Origin: Cladorhizidae sp. MBARI D1340-BT2
Lineage: Eukaryota > Porifera > Demospongiae > Poecilosclerida > Cladorhizidae
Reading direction: 5' to 3'
Assembly (NCBI GenBank): GCA_028752905.1
Contig: JAQNBH010000014.1
Coordinates: forward strand, 17,715,250-17,779,249
Length of the DNA stretch: 64,000 bases
Part shown: piece by piece, positions 24,959 through 38,185 of the stretch
How the letters are laid out: every line of letters begins with the position of its first letter
Position numbering within the stretch: the stretch's first letter is position 1
Made by a program: the position numbers and the translations under genes
Notes under the pieces: generated by a model
What the model was told of the DNA's origin: nothing
The model's input: the letters and a program-made list of their open reading frames with translations, nothing else
Database searches by the model: none

Positions 24959-25973
24959 GGTATCTGGGTATCTCTGGAGTCCTCTCAATGAGATCTTGCA
25001 ATGACATTCTTGATTTCTATTTTTAATATAGTCCCTCCGTAATACAATGTAATACAAAGTGTTTTAAGTCCCAAACGTGTCAGAAATTTGGTGTTGAAGG
25101 GATTTTGAATTTCTAAAATTCATTCCTTCTAGCCAGTGAGAAAATCTCAATGTCAATGCACAATACTACCCTTCTTTTGTTATTATATCAAGTGACTAAA
25201 CCACAACATCAACACAGCACAAGTAACAGCTGGAGGGTCCCAGAATATTTGCCACACCCATTTCTACTGTAATAAAGCAAAGCCACACCCACAATTGTGC
25301 CTGGAAAAGGTTCAGACATACAGTTAACACCATGTGAAGTTTAGAACTTGTCACCTTAAAACTTGGCAAGTTGTGAGCATTTTAGAAACCCCCTTTTTTT
25401 CCCTGGGAAAAGACCTTAAGAAAGTGGTCAACAAATTCCACGTCTAGGAAAAAATCCTATATAGTTGTAAAATTCATTGTTACAGTGATCTCCAATAATT
25501 GTAGATTCATCAACAGTCAAGTAAATATATGTAAGGATCCAGCAGCCAAACACATAAATATCAAGTGAATTTGAGCTCTTGTCTTTTAAATAAGTAATTA
25601 TCCACTTAGAAGGCTCGACCACCCTAGAAGTGAAGGGCAGGAGCGGCTTATCTAGCTCAACAGCTACCATCCTTATGAAACTGCTGACACTTTCCAAGTT
25701 GTTTAAGAGTCTCTGGGCATTTTTAAAATTTATTATTTCCTGTCTAGTAGTTCTGTCTCTCCTAGGCCTTGAAATATTCTCCAAGGCCTATATATGGTGT
25801 GTACAATACTATCTGATGCACTTTGGTACCAAAAAATACAGCAAAACTATTATCTAGAAATACACATGACAATTCTCAAGTATAATAGGACTAAACACTT
25901 AATGTACAGAACGTTTGATTCAGCACACAAATATGTATCAGTTAACACCATGGAAGGTTCTGGATCTGTAGCC
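24959..25973. other. Downstream region of the CD225 gene
   Basis: This lies 3' of the - strand CD225 gene and should contain its 3' untranslated region. A possible poly(A) signal (AATAAA on the - strand) is at 25729-25734. A - strand open frame at 25428-25784 (118 codons) has no motif I recognise and no clear splice sites, so I do not call it a gene. Confidence 0.4.
25729..25734 (-). promoter_or_regulatory. Possible poly(A) signal for the CD225 gene
   Basis: AATAAA on the - strand, about 240 bp after the stop codon at 25974-25976. Single hexamers are common by chance in A/T-rich DNA. Confidence 0.3.
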
Positions 25974-26246
25974 TCAGCAGCAATTTTGTCCACTAACTTC
26001 ATCAAAAACCTTGTTGACGTAAGTGTTGACGTAAGTATTGTCAGTAAAGGAGCAGTGACAGAGGCCCAAACTGATTTTAATGCTGTTGAAGATTACCAGG
26101 TCTGTAGCGAAGATTAAAACCAGGAGAATAACAACACTCACCAGCACCAAGAAGAAGTAGACAATGGAACAGATGTTGCAGCATAGTGAGTAACTTCCAC
26201 AAGACTTGGCTTGGTTATAATCTCCTGCAGAGTTATGATCATTGGC
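25974..26246 (-). CDS. CD225 gene exon 3 (second membrane segment)
   Basis: A long pyrimidine tract and TTTCCTGGCAG precede the exon. It encodes 90 residues: ANDHNSAGDYNQAKSCGSYS, then a hydrophobic stretch rich in V, L and I (about residues 25-47 of the exon), then a polar tail ending NCC. The tail is longer than in the + strand paralogue at 19031-19222. Confidence 0.85.
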   Translation of the reverse strand, partial: ANDHNSAGDYNQAKSCGSYSLCCNICSIVYFFLVLVSVVILLVLIFATDLVIFNSIKISLGLCHCSFTDNTYVNTYVNKVFDEVSGQNCC

Positions 26247-29200
26247 CTGCCAGGAAATAAAGGAGGGGAGGGAAGGGAGAGGAAAAGCAAGTGAATCATT
26301 TACCTAAAAGTATTTTCTTTTGAAAGTAACTATTTGTTAATTTGTTATCAGTAACTATTTGTTAATTTGTTACCCATTTTTAAACTCGGTAACTTTCCTG
26401 CCTTTTAGCCCATAATTGAGGATGACCCTTGACATCTATAATCATACCAATATTGTACACCTTAAAATCTGTATAATGACTGATGACTTATCTAATTTAT
26501 CTACACAGATATATAAACACTCGTGCTTCCTTCCTTTTTTGACCAGGCAATCCAGTATGTTCTATCTTCTCCTCCTCTCCACCCCCCTATTTTTTGCAAC
26601 ATTATGGCAGGAAATAGCAGCACAAAAAACATCAAACAGCAGAGATGAACGAAACAACTTGACACTCCACAAGTCCGCCCACGACCTGATTGCTCGCTTC
26701 AAATTCAGGTACATAGCATAGCTTGATGAGAGTCATGTTTTGAAGAAGGTTAATATACACACATATTTTGCTATCAAGAAAAAGATTCGTTATGGACGTG
26801 CATTGGAGTATTTGGAGTCACTGGTATATACTTAAGTGCTTTTGGGTTTTTACATATTGTAGCAAAAACTGCTCTTGGGCTACATGCACAGAGCCAAATG
26901 CAACTAGAGATGCAATTGCCTAACTTCAACCTTTTTCACCCAAGTCTGGGGGGAAAAACACAGTGCACACTGTTGCAAGAGATGGACAAAACACTTGCAA
27001 CAGCTGGAGCCATTGATTTTACTATTGCACATAGAACTAAACTACATACAGGTGTTGATTAGATAATGATGGGCAGAATAGGCAATGGGTGCGTGGAGAG
27101 CTCCATAAAAAGGGCTTGCCCAGCCAGTTTTTTGCTTTTGTTGTGAACTGACTAAGAGTGAGTTTTTGATTGTTAGATGCTATGGAGGAGAGACCAGCTA
27201 ACATTTGGGGACTGGGGAGAAGAGACTAGCTAACATTTGGGGACTGTTAGATGCTAGGGAGGAGAGATTAGCTAACATTTGGTGACTGTTAGATGCTAGG
27301 GAGGAGAGACTAGCTAACATTTGGGGACTGTTAGATGCTAGGGAGGAGAGACTAGCTAACATTTGGGGACTGTTAGATGCTAGGGAGGAGAGACTAGCTA
27401 ACATTTGGGGACTGTTAGATGCTAGGGAGGAGAGACTAGCGGGACTCTTAGATGCTAGGGAGGAGAGACTAGCTAACATTTGGGGACTGTTAGATGCTAG
27501 GGAGGAGAGACTAGCTAACATTTGGGGATTGTTAGATGCTAGGGAGGAGAGACTAGCGGACTGTTAGATGCTAGGGAGGAGAGACTAGCTAACACACATG
27601 AGTTCCATTCAAGGGAACAATGGTAACACAAGTAAGCCTCGCCTCCCCTAATACACCTCTTGTCCCCCATTACTACCTGTCATGGTAAAAACTGGCAGAT
27701 CACATCTAAACTATAAGTGCACACTACTCTACATGCGCACATTGCATCTACAACCTGTGCATGTTGCGCACATGGCATCTACAACCTGTGCATGTGCCAA
27801 TTTTATTTCCTTGCTGACCACATTACCCTGAAATAGATTGCCTTTGTTCTTTCCTTGACCTTACAGCTAAAAGTCTGAGAAATGATTTTTGCCTGCACAA
27901 GCATACATATTGGAACCATCAGGTGCAAGGTGCATGGAAAGGGATATGGCAGGCCTAAAGGAAAGTCGATGGTGAAATGAAGCTCTTCACACTGTGTCCA
28001 AACGACGTGATGACGGCATTTTCTCCTGCAACACTAAAGGACCAAGCGCATGGCAAGTCTGGAGGCAAGAGGACGATGGAGATGGCAACTCATGACATAC
28101 ACATGGGTGTGACTACAGGCCATGCTGCTAGGCACAGGACTCCAGGAGCTAATGCTCTTCATGTTGCCATGCATGATGTACACCCTACCACATAGCAGAA
28201 AATTGCCGGCAGTGGTAATTTTCATTTGATCACCATCAAGTTTTATAATTTCAGTATAGAGATACACTGCATGTTAAAATCACACCCATTTCAACCCCTT
28301 GTGAAAGTGTGCAGTGATTCTCGAGTTTATCACATCCATAAAGACATCTACGGTCCTAAGGAGAATCTTGCCTTGCCAAGGAACTAGCAATCCCACAAGT
28401 GGAAAGGGAAGAAAAAAGAAGAAAAAGCTCACGAGTTAGATCATTGACTGCTACCTTCTCTTGTGTAGCACTTTGGTAAAAGATAGGCTTGTAATCTGAT
28501 GCCGTCACGTACGTATAACCGCGTAATTTTAGTTGCTGAGACGTCACTATATATAGATTTTACTCGTCAGTACTTTTTGAGAGAGTATATACTGAGGTAA
28601 TTACCCGTGGCAGTAAAGGAAGTTATGCATGAGTTTCCATCGCTGTAGGAATACTACAATACTACGAACCTTCTCTGACCTCTTCCAAGAAGTAGTTTTC
28701 TCAAATCACAGATTGGAGCGCTCTGTACTTGAGCTAGTTCTTCCTAGCAAGATTGTGCTCTAGCCCACTTCTTCGCTGTGAGACTGCTAGCGTCATTTTC
28801 TGGTAAGGTTATAGCAAGTAACTTGCTAGTTATTGCCAGAGTTAAAAAAATAAATTAAAAAAATTAACCCCAAAAGATGCTCAGGTTGGCCGGGTACTGG
28901 TGTTATTCTGACACTGTGGAAACTGGCAAGGAGAAACTATAGAGAACGTGTGTGTAGGGAGTGGTGTCTAGAAACACTACAGGCAGTTTCCTGGGATGGC
29001 CCAGCATGGAGAACCCTAACCTGAACTCTAGCCCCAGAGGCAGTCCCTGGTAGTCCTAGAGATAAATAAACTAAAACTGAAACCCTCAAATCTATCTATC
29101 TACTCGACATCTAATGTAAACAAGTCGGCATATCTGTAAACACTTTCTTCTAATTACCATGTTTCACACACTAAGTATACACGTTTGCCTGATCAAAGTT

Positions 29201-32200
29201 GCCTGTCAAAAGAATTGTCGATTTCAACTTCTTGCTACCTCTATTTCACCACTAAAGACCTGGAAGCAAGCCTTCATAGAACATAGCAACCTCGTGTTGC
29301 CTGAACAGGTCATTTGGCTCTCTCAACCTAGCAGGCTTTAAGGCTGGCTCACAATATGCTGTTAGATTTGAAATCACCAGCTTTTACTGAAAAATCAAAA
29401 ACAAGAATAACGAAAAACTCAAATAAACGCACACCAGAATAATGCAATCGCAGGTCGCAATGCCGCTTGAATAGAACTCGATTCTATTCAAGCGGTACGC
29501 ATTGCTTGAGTGTTTTGTATATTGTGAATCAGCTTTAAGTCTGCAAAAAGAGGTTGCTCTAACCATCTGGCCTACTTAATATTTGCATTGCTCATGCTGA
29601 CTCCATGCACAGCCTGTCCAGCAACCTCACTCATGAACAGGTCACAAAGACCCTTCACGTGTATAATCCACTGTCCTATGGAGACCCTTCACATGTATAA
29701 TCCGCTGTCCTATGGAGACCCTTAACGTGTATAATCCGCTGTCCTATGGAGACCCTTCACATGTATAATCCGCTGTCCATGGAGACCCTTCACGTGTATA
29801 ATCCACTTTCCTACAGAGACCCTTCACGTGTATGTCCTATGGAGACCCTTCAAGTGTATAATCCACTGTCCTACAGAGACCCTTCACGTGTATAAGCTGC
29901 TGTCCTATGGAGACCCTTAACGTGTATAATCATTACTGGTTTTCACTCAGAAACACCCTGGTAGCTCCAAACCAACTCTTAGCCGCTACGAAGGAGAGGA
30001 CTAATTGGAAATCCATGGATTTGGGAATAATGCAGAAAATAAGTTTGGACAAATCTCCTCTCACCATGAATAAAACAGAAAACATGTTGGCGTAGGCATG
30101 GAGGCAGCCGAGGCAAGGGATTTGAGGGATTAGAAGGCCAGGACATGGTGAAAAGGGAAGACATATTTTCCAACAGATGTTACTGTTGTGCAATGTGTGT
30201 GTGTGAGAGAGAGAGAGTGTATGTGTGTGTGTGGTAGGGAAAGTGTGTGAGAGGCGGAGAGTGTGTATGTGAGTGTGTGTGTGTGAGTGTGTGTGTGAGT
30301 GTATGTGTGTGTGAGCATGAGATAGAGAGAGTGTGTGTGTGTTCATTCTAGTTGGAAGTCGTAATTCAAGTAGCTGCTTTCATGTCTTCAAACACGAAGT
30401 GTGACCTGACACCGGTATAGACATTCACAAGTACAGACATTCTCCGAATAACGCTTGTCAGTCATTACACCACAAGACCTTGAGGTTGGTGGCAACACGC
30501 ACCCACAACAGGGCACATCATTTAGAATATTAAAATTACCTTCTCAATAATCAACTAAATTTTATTCACTCGACGTTTCGACTGGATGCTCTAGTCTTCA
30601 TCAGGAATAATGAGACGCTAAGGCTCGCGTGAGCCTGTTATATACCAGTAGCTAGCTATCCACCACATGCCACCAGTACATGCACCTAGCTGGATGTAAA
30701 AAAAAAGGATATAAAACAATAATAATAAAATTAAATGAACAACAAATACAAATGTTAATCACTGCTAAAATTGAAGGAGTGATACTTAGTTGAAACTTGA
30801 AAAAGTAGCTGCTAAAAAAATTAAGTGACCTCTGTCCGACCTTTTCAATTGTGTCCCTCTATGTTGGCAGGTCACAAAGTCTTCTGCTTGGCTCCTCCTC
30901 CTTACTTACTTGAAGCTTCTGCTTAAGCTCTGCACAACAGTAAGCTGCACTCCACTCTCACCAGCATGCTCTGGGGTACCTCCAAACAATAAACAACTTG
31001 CACATAACTGAGTCTAGACTTTGTGTGCCCCGATTACTTCATGAACTAATTACAGCCCTTCCTGTGGTCACAAATTACAGCCCTTCCTGTAGTTAGCTAT
31101 ACATGAGTGCCATAACCCACCAGCTGGTTCCTTCTGCTCTCCACTAGTGTAAACACAACCCATGCGAAGAAAAATATGCATTTCAATCTCAGCACTAGTT
31201 TGGAAAAGTCCCTAGCCATTATGGTAGCAAACCACAAAGTCCCACAAGGAGGTGAATCTCATTAGAAGTTGCTACTTCTTGTTGTGGGTATTAAGCCAGT
31301 GAAAAGCAGCTAACCAACGGCTCTTGGACTTGGGCTGGCCAAAACAAGGTGAACCATGACTACTCTCATAACATTCTAAACTGGCAACATATGTTCATGA
31401 GACACCGAAACAAAGTGACCAATTCCTTCCGCAAACTACCCGGGAACAATGAAGCTGAAACAGCCTTCTCAGTTCATGCTCTGCTCACTAACTGCACAGC
31501 TAATTATAGCTTATTTCACTGTCAATGCCTTCATCATCGCTGGTAATCTCATCTCCATCGAAACCGCCAGCTTGAGTGAGTGCTAGGAGGCATGTCAGGC
31601 ACGCTACTCCAACCAGTGATAGCTGAGCTTCAGGGTCAACACTATCCTGGCCAAGGTGAGAGGAAATGCCATCACCTTCTTCATCTGCTTTCCTCCTCAG
31701 AGAGTCCAAAGTCACCGTCCAGAACCCGAAATAAAAAGCACATCTTGAAGGTTAGTCGACAGGACAGCTTGACTGCTTTGAAACGCCTTCTTTAATTCTG
31801 ACTGGTCAGTGTTTCCCTTCTAGCTACCGAACATCTATGGCCCCCATATTTGGTAGGCATGCAATGGAAGAGTTTAGCTTAAAAATGATGTATTTTTAAT
31901 TTTATTTGTAAACGCTCCATAGGGTGTCTTAGAACCATAAAATTGAGATAGCTTTTGGTACATATTTACCGGGAAGTGGGTGCAGAACTAGTTTCCATGC
32001 AGATCCAGTACCAAGTAGGTGCGACAAACAAACTCATGGTGGGCTCATGAGAGCTTCCAAGATTATTGGCAGTCTTCACAATAATTATGGAAGCATTATT
32101 CAGGTTTAGTCTAAAGGAATGTATGTGTTCACACAACAGAACACATGTTTCCGGCTAGTATCTTCGGCAACCACATAAGTTTACTAGGTGTGCAATAATT

Positions 32201-35200
32201 GCAAAATTGTCTCTGGCTTGTCATGGAGTGTGTATGTTACTAGCTAGCATGTAAATAACACTACAAGATACAGAGTTATGTCGTAGCAAGATATGGTGCC
32301 ATGTAGCAGTAAGATATGGTGCCATGTAGCAGTAAGATATGGTGCCATGTAGCAGTAAGATATGGTGCCATGTCACAGCAAGATATGGTGCCATGTGGCA
32401 GCAAGATATGGTGCATGTGGCAGCAAGATATGGTGCCATGTAGCAGCAAGATATGGTGCCATGTCACAGCAAGATATGGTGCCATGTAGCAGCAAGATAT
32501 GGTGCCATGTGGCAGCAAGATATGGTGCCATGTCGCAGCAAGATATGGTGCCATGTGGCAGCAAGATATGGTGCATGTGGCAGCAAGATATGGTGCCATG
32601 TAGCAGCAAGATATGGTGCCATGTCACAGCAAGATATGGTGCCATGTAGCAGCAAGATATGGTGCCATGTGGCAGCAAGATATGGTGCCATGTCACAGCA
32701 AGATATGGTGCCATGTGGCAGCAAGATATGGTGCCATGTGGCAGCAAGATATGGTGTCATGTCACAGCAAGATATGGTGCCATGTGGCAGCAAGATATGG
32801 TGCATGTGGCAGCAAGATATGGTGCCATGTGGCAGCAAGATATGGTGCCATGTGGCAGCAAGATATGGTGCCATGTGGCAGCAAGATATGGTGCCATGTG
32901 GCAGCAAGATATGGTGCCATGTCACAGAAAGATATGGTGCCATGTGGCAGCAAGATATGGTGCCATGTCACAGCAAGATATGGTGCCATGTCACAGCAAG
33001 ATATGTGCATGTGGCAGCAAGATATGGTGCCATGTAGCAGCAAGATATGGTGCCATGTGGCAGCAAGATATGGTGCCATGTGGCAGCAAGATATGGTGCC
33101 ATGTCACAGCAAGATATGGTGGCATGTCACAGCAAGACATGGTGCCATGTGGCAGCAAGATATGGTGCCATGTGGCAGCAAGATATGGTGCCATGTAGCA
33201 GCAAGGTATGGTGCCATGCAGCAGCAAGATATGGTGCATGTGGTAGCAAGATATGGTGCCATGTGGCAGCAAGATATGGTGCCATGTGGCAGCAAGATAT
33301 AGTGCCATGTCACAGCAAGATATGGTGCCATGTCACAGCAAGATATGGTGCCATGTAGCAGCAAGGTATGGTGCCATGCAGCAGCAAGATATGGTGCATG
33401 TGGTAGCAAGATATGGTGCCATGTGGCAGCAAGATATTGTGCCATGTCACAGCAAGATATGGTGCCATGTAGCAGCAAGGTATGGTGCCATGCAGCAGCA
33501 AGATATGGTGCATGTGGTAGCAAGATATGGTGCCATGTGGCAGCAAGATATGGTGCCATGTGGCAGCAAGATATAGTGCCATGTCACAGCAAGATATGGT
33601 GCCATGTCACAGCAAGATATGAATACTGGAACACATGGAAAGTGAATTGATACAGGGAGAATTGCTGTGTTATCAACTGTTAGTGACTTACCACACAGGA
33701 GCATATAATGGCAGGGATGAGGCACACGAGTGCTAGAAAATTGCAATGACACAGGCACAGGACTATCAAGATAACTGCCAGTGCAGTGTAGGTAGTAGCA
33801 CGTGGTATACGGATGTTCACCACTTGTTGGGGCTGCGGCTGTCCAACCACTACAACATTCTGTGTGTGTGCATGTACATGTAACATGTGGTATAGGTGTG
33901 GTGTGCATGATGTAGTGTGTGCATGTAACATGTGGTATAGGTGTGGTGTGCATGATGTGATATGGAGCGTGTGCATCTATGTAACATGTGGTATAGGTGT
34001 GGTGTACATGGTGATATGGGGTGTGTGCATGTATGTAACATGTGGAATAGGTGTGGTGTGCATGGTGTGATATGGAGTGTGTGCACGTATGTAACATGTG
34101 GAATAGGTGTGGTGTGAGTGTGGTATTATACAGAGATGCAAACCAGCAGATCACAAAGGGGAGGGGGATTCTCATTGACCACAAGCTCTATAGCAGCAGC
34201 TGCAGCAGTGGTTTGTACGCCATCGCCATCCCCCCCCCCCCAACTAATGGGGTGCTTGCTGTCTGCTAGAAAATTGAATGCCCCCTCGATCATTCAGAGG
34301 GTTAAAGCATCTGTATGCATGTGGAAGAAAGAGATCGCAGATTCAGCCCTGCAAGAGCGAAGAGAAGTGCACCTGTTGCTGTGTATCAGCAGAGGAACGT
34401 GCCAAGCAGTTCAACGGAACCTTTAGCATTATTTCTTGCACATATTTTCAAGACATATTTTCAAGACAATATTTTTGAAATGGAATCTGGAAACAGAATT
34501 AGGTAAAGCCTGAAATGGAAAATGGGATTATTTAAACAAGAAATGACCACTTCCACTATACACTATACTAGTGTTTACATGTACACACCATTGTCTATGT
34601 ACAGAGAATTTGTTTGTGCCTCTACTCTGCCTACACACACACACACGTGTACATGCATACATCCACACATATGTATGCATGCACACATCCACTCACATGC
34701 ATACATATACACACACACATATATGCATGCACACATCCACTCACATGCATGCATACACACACATATATACATGCACACATCCACTCACATGCATGCATAC
34801 ACACACATATATGCATGCACACATCCACTCACATGCATATGCACACACTGCAGCACGCACACACAGTAGCTAGCTATGCTACTGGGGTGCAGGGGTGTTG
34901 ACTGTCAGGATGTGACTCAACATGAAAGGACAGTGGGAATCAAAAATAATTCAAATGAAAGGAATACCCACATTCCCAGAAAAACACCTGGGTAAATCCC
35001 TACTAATTGTCTACATGCATACCACAAACAATCATGATCTGGAACACCTCGTCCAAATGTGAGAGGATACAATTTCAAGTTATGTAAACTGAGAGTGCAT
35101 AGAGAATTATTGTTTTGCAAGAGATAGTATTACAGCGTCTGTACTACATGTATGTGAAAATTGTTGTCTAAAGCCCCCTTTTTAAAGCAAGAAACTGGTT

Positions 35201-38146
35201 AGGCGTTTGGCAGCACTAGTGACGGTGAAGCTAACTATGCATGCAAAAGACTTTTCAACGACGAGACCGCCACTTCACAGTGAGATACCATGCATGCCTG
35301 GCAAAGACGACTTGTAATGGTAACTAGTTTCACATCGGTGGTGCCCTAAGCACCAAGATTGGAAAAAGTGTTAAAGAACAGGAGATTATGGCAATGCACA
35401 TAGCCAGTGCACAAGGTCACAGAGCTAAGTTATGAGTATCCTCAGTTATGATAGCTATGTACTCAGTTGGGGAGGTACTGAGTATAATCTGTTCTGGTTC
35501 ACTGAGTGGAATCTCCCATATGATCACCACAACTGGGTCCTCTTCTCTCTATGGGCAATAATGGATTTTGGATTTGCAAGCCTATACCAGTAAGGCTACA
35601 ATAGTTCAAAGGTTGAGCAGTATCAGAGCTGTTAAAATTTAATCACAGCTATTAACCCACTCACTGTCACAAGCGTATATATACGCAAAAAGTTGTTTAT
35701 CAAATTAAAAAACCCATAAAAAATCGATCGTACCGTTCACAGACACCTTATATAGGTCAAAAGTTAGCTACATTCTTCCCCTACGATCGTACCGAATATA
35801 AAGGCAATAGACTTTCGGTAACTAGGGTAGTAATATTGAAAAGTCAACCCATTCAGAATTTCAAATCGTGTTGAAGATGGCCGTTCGACTGTCCTTGGAT
35901 AAAGTTATTTCTCAGGTTTAGGGCGACGATTTTGTACTTTCTGAGGATGAAAGCAGTGATCAAGAAGGCGGTGGCATCTCATCCTACCTTGGCCAGAGCC
36001 GTGTTGAACCTGAAGCTCTGCTATCGCTTGGCAGAATAGTTGCTGATGACCTACCTTCAAGGAAGCTAAGCGCTTTCACTCGAGTTGACGATCTAGATGG
36101 AGATGAGAATACCAGCGATGAAGAAGGTATTTACAGTCAGTTTAGCTACAGTTTAGCTATGGCTAGTTTTGTTGTTAGCAAAGCAGAGCATGGAACTACA
36201 ATGCTTCCTTGTTGCGGTAGTCCGCGGTAAAATTATCTGATGCCAATTTCTTTTATCCCCTTCAGGTTTGATGCATGAAGCGATGGATTGGGCAGCTGAC
36301 AGAGCTTCATCAACTGACACAATCTATTGTTGCTAGCCCTCCTATTACTGTGGTGGCTGCTTCATCACCTTCTCCATTGTTCCTACCAGTATCTGCAACA
36401 CTAGGTTATGTAACCTCTGCATCAGGTTCTATGACTTATGTGATGTTTGTAGTCACTCCTATACTATTTCCACCATCATCATTGCCTGTTCCATCGTCAT
36501 GTCCTCCTTTATTTTTAACCTCGCACTCTGTGTGCTCTTCTAGTGAAGTATGCACTCCTTCATGACCAGTTGTTCAGCTTAGTCATAGCACTAGGAGTGT
36601 TCGTCATGCTTGAGTTTGTCAGAGTAGTGGTAATGAAATAGCTTCTAGTGCTTCAAGTTCTGCTCTGCCTTTAGCTAGTCCTCTCTTTCTTTCTGGAACT
36701 TCACCTACCAGCATTTCTTTAGCTCAGTCTCTTGCTTCTTCTACTGTTTCCTCAGCTAGTACCTTTGATAGTCCCTCCTCTAATTCTCCTGAAGAGGGTG
36801 TTTGCGTATATGGTTGAAGCATGCAGTCTGAACAGCTATGTTCTAGACTCTCATGTACGCAGAGCAGATCACCTTGCCAGTGGTTACAGGAAGAGAGATG
36901 TTTTGACCTTCTGGTTGGAGCTAGCTAAGGTATGTTTCTGCTCACGTCAGCATGCTGGCCGCCCTCGCTCAGTTCATAACGAGCGTCTAGACCGGCTGAA
37001 CACCACGCTTTGGCATTGGTCAGCACTAACTGAAAAACAGCGGAGGTGTGTTGTCTGTGTAGTAGTTGGAAACATGTCTGGAATCTCAAACCGCCATGAG
37101 ACCACTTATTTGCCGTCACTGCAAAGTACCACTGTGTGTCACAAAGAGGGACTGTTTTTTTCAAGTACCACACCATGGTAGACTTCACCAAGTAGTTTCC
37201 TAGTTTTTGCTTCACTTTTTTTAAATTTTTACTTTCTATGGTATTTCCATTTTTCTCTCTGTTCTATGTGTGTGTGTTGTTTTGTATATGCATGTTTTTT
37301 GTTGCTATTTTTGTCCTGTTATGGGAAGATGAACAGGGAAGATGTAATAAATAATTGTTCATACAACGCCAACATGATAACAATATTTTCATCAGAAAAT
37401 AAATATTAAAAAATGAAAAATATATATTATGCAAGTTATGTGAATATAATGAGTGTGTACAATGAGTGTGTGCATATATATATATATAATCATATCTTGC
37501 ATTGTCTAGCATAGTCAGAAGTAAGAGCTTTCATTAGGCTGTAATTGCATAATGATATTCATCATTTGTGGTCGTTGCTTAGCAACCTAAAGCTGACCGC
37601 AGTGTTTGTTGACACCAATGCTATCCCATCAACCATGGTTGCTAGGGACTTTAGTGCATTCCTGATTTAATATTGATTTTTATTTGCACCAGAGTCCAAT
37701 AATAAAAAAATGCTGCCTAAACCTGACGGTGAATGGGTTAATGATGTCCACCAAAGGTGCCAAGATTAGACTATATTGGTATATAGTAAAATACTGAAAC
37801 AACCTTCCCACCCCCCCCCCCCCCCCCCCTACTATACCACCACATCAACGAGTGCTCCAAGTGACATAAACATTATAATAATGACAATAATAATAATCAA
37901 AATAATATATATATATATATATATATACTTAGAAGGTAGTTTGCTGATGAAGGCTACAAATAGTGCTCAATGCTGTGTTAAGGCAGAGCTATTAAATAGT
38001 ACTTTTCTATATTTAATAGCTCTGCCTTAACACAGCATTGAGCACTATTTGTAGCCTTCATCAGCAAACTACCTTCTAAGTACCTACGCTCCGACTGGTT
38101 GAGCACTATCGCCAAGAAGGCACCAAAATTATGGAACGGAGTACTT

Positions 38147-38185
<39 letters not shown>

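Larger units (their letters stand above)
35652..37741 (+). mobile_element. piggyBac element, internally deleted
   Basis: TTAA target sites lie at both ends (35652-35655 and 37738-37741). Terminal repeats are CCCACTCACTGTCA at the left and TGACGGTGAATGGG at the right, matching at 12 of 14 positions. It keeps the transposase N-terminal exon (35877-36126) and the C-terminal part (about 36810-37181), but the catalytic DDD domain between them is missing. At 2.1 kb it is shorter than an autonomous element would need to be. It sits in intron 1 of the CD225 gene, opposite to it. Confidence 0.85.

Noticed and set aside
25794..26117. + strand frame of 107 codons
   Set aside because: It is antisense to CD225 exon 3, which has motif and splice support.
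27198..27521. 107-codon - strand frame of MLASLSSLASNSPQ repeats
   Set aside because: It is a by-product of the 42-bp minisatellite, with no conserved flanks.
29933..30346. His/Thr/Ser-rich - strand frame of 137 codons
   Set aside because: It is mostly the GT/GA microsatellite in translation.
32221..33650. Long frames (up to 229 codons) on both strands
   Set aside because: They follow from the 23-bp repeat lacking stops; the peptide is a simple 23-residue periodicity.
33447..34184. 245-codon - strand frame
   Set aside because: It joins the two minisatellites across CD225 exon 2 in the wrong frame; only the exon has family support.
34522..34901. Overlapping frames rich in His, Thr and Met on both strands
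   Set aside because: They come from the CA-rich minisatellite.
37921..37960. Second hammerhead ribozyme in the 72-bp hairpin
   Set aside because: CTGATGA is present but no GAAA and no stem I pairing follow.
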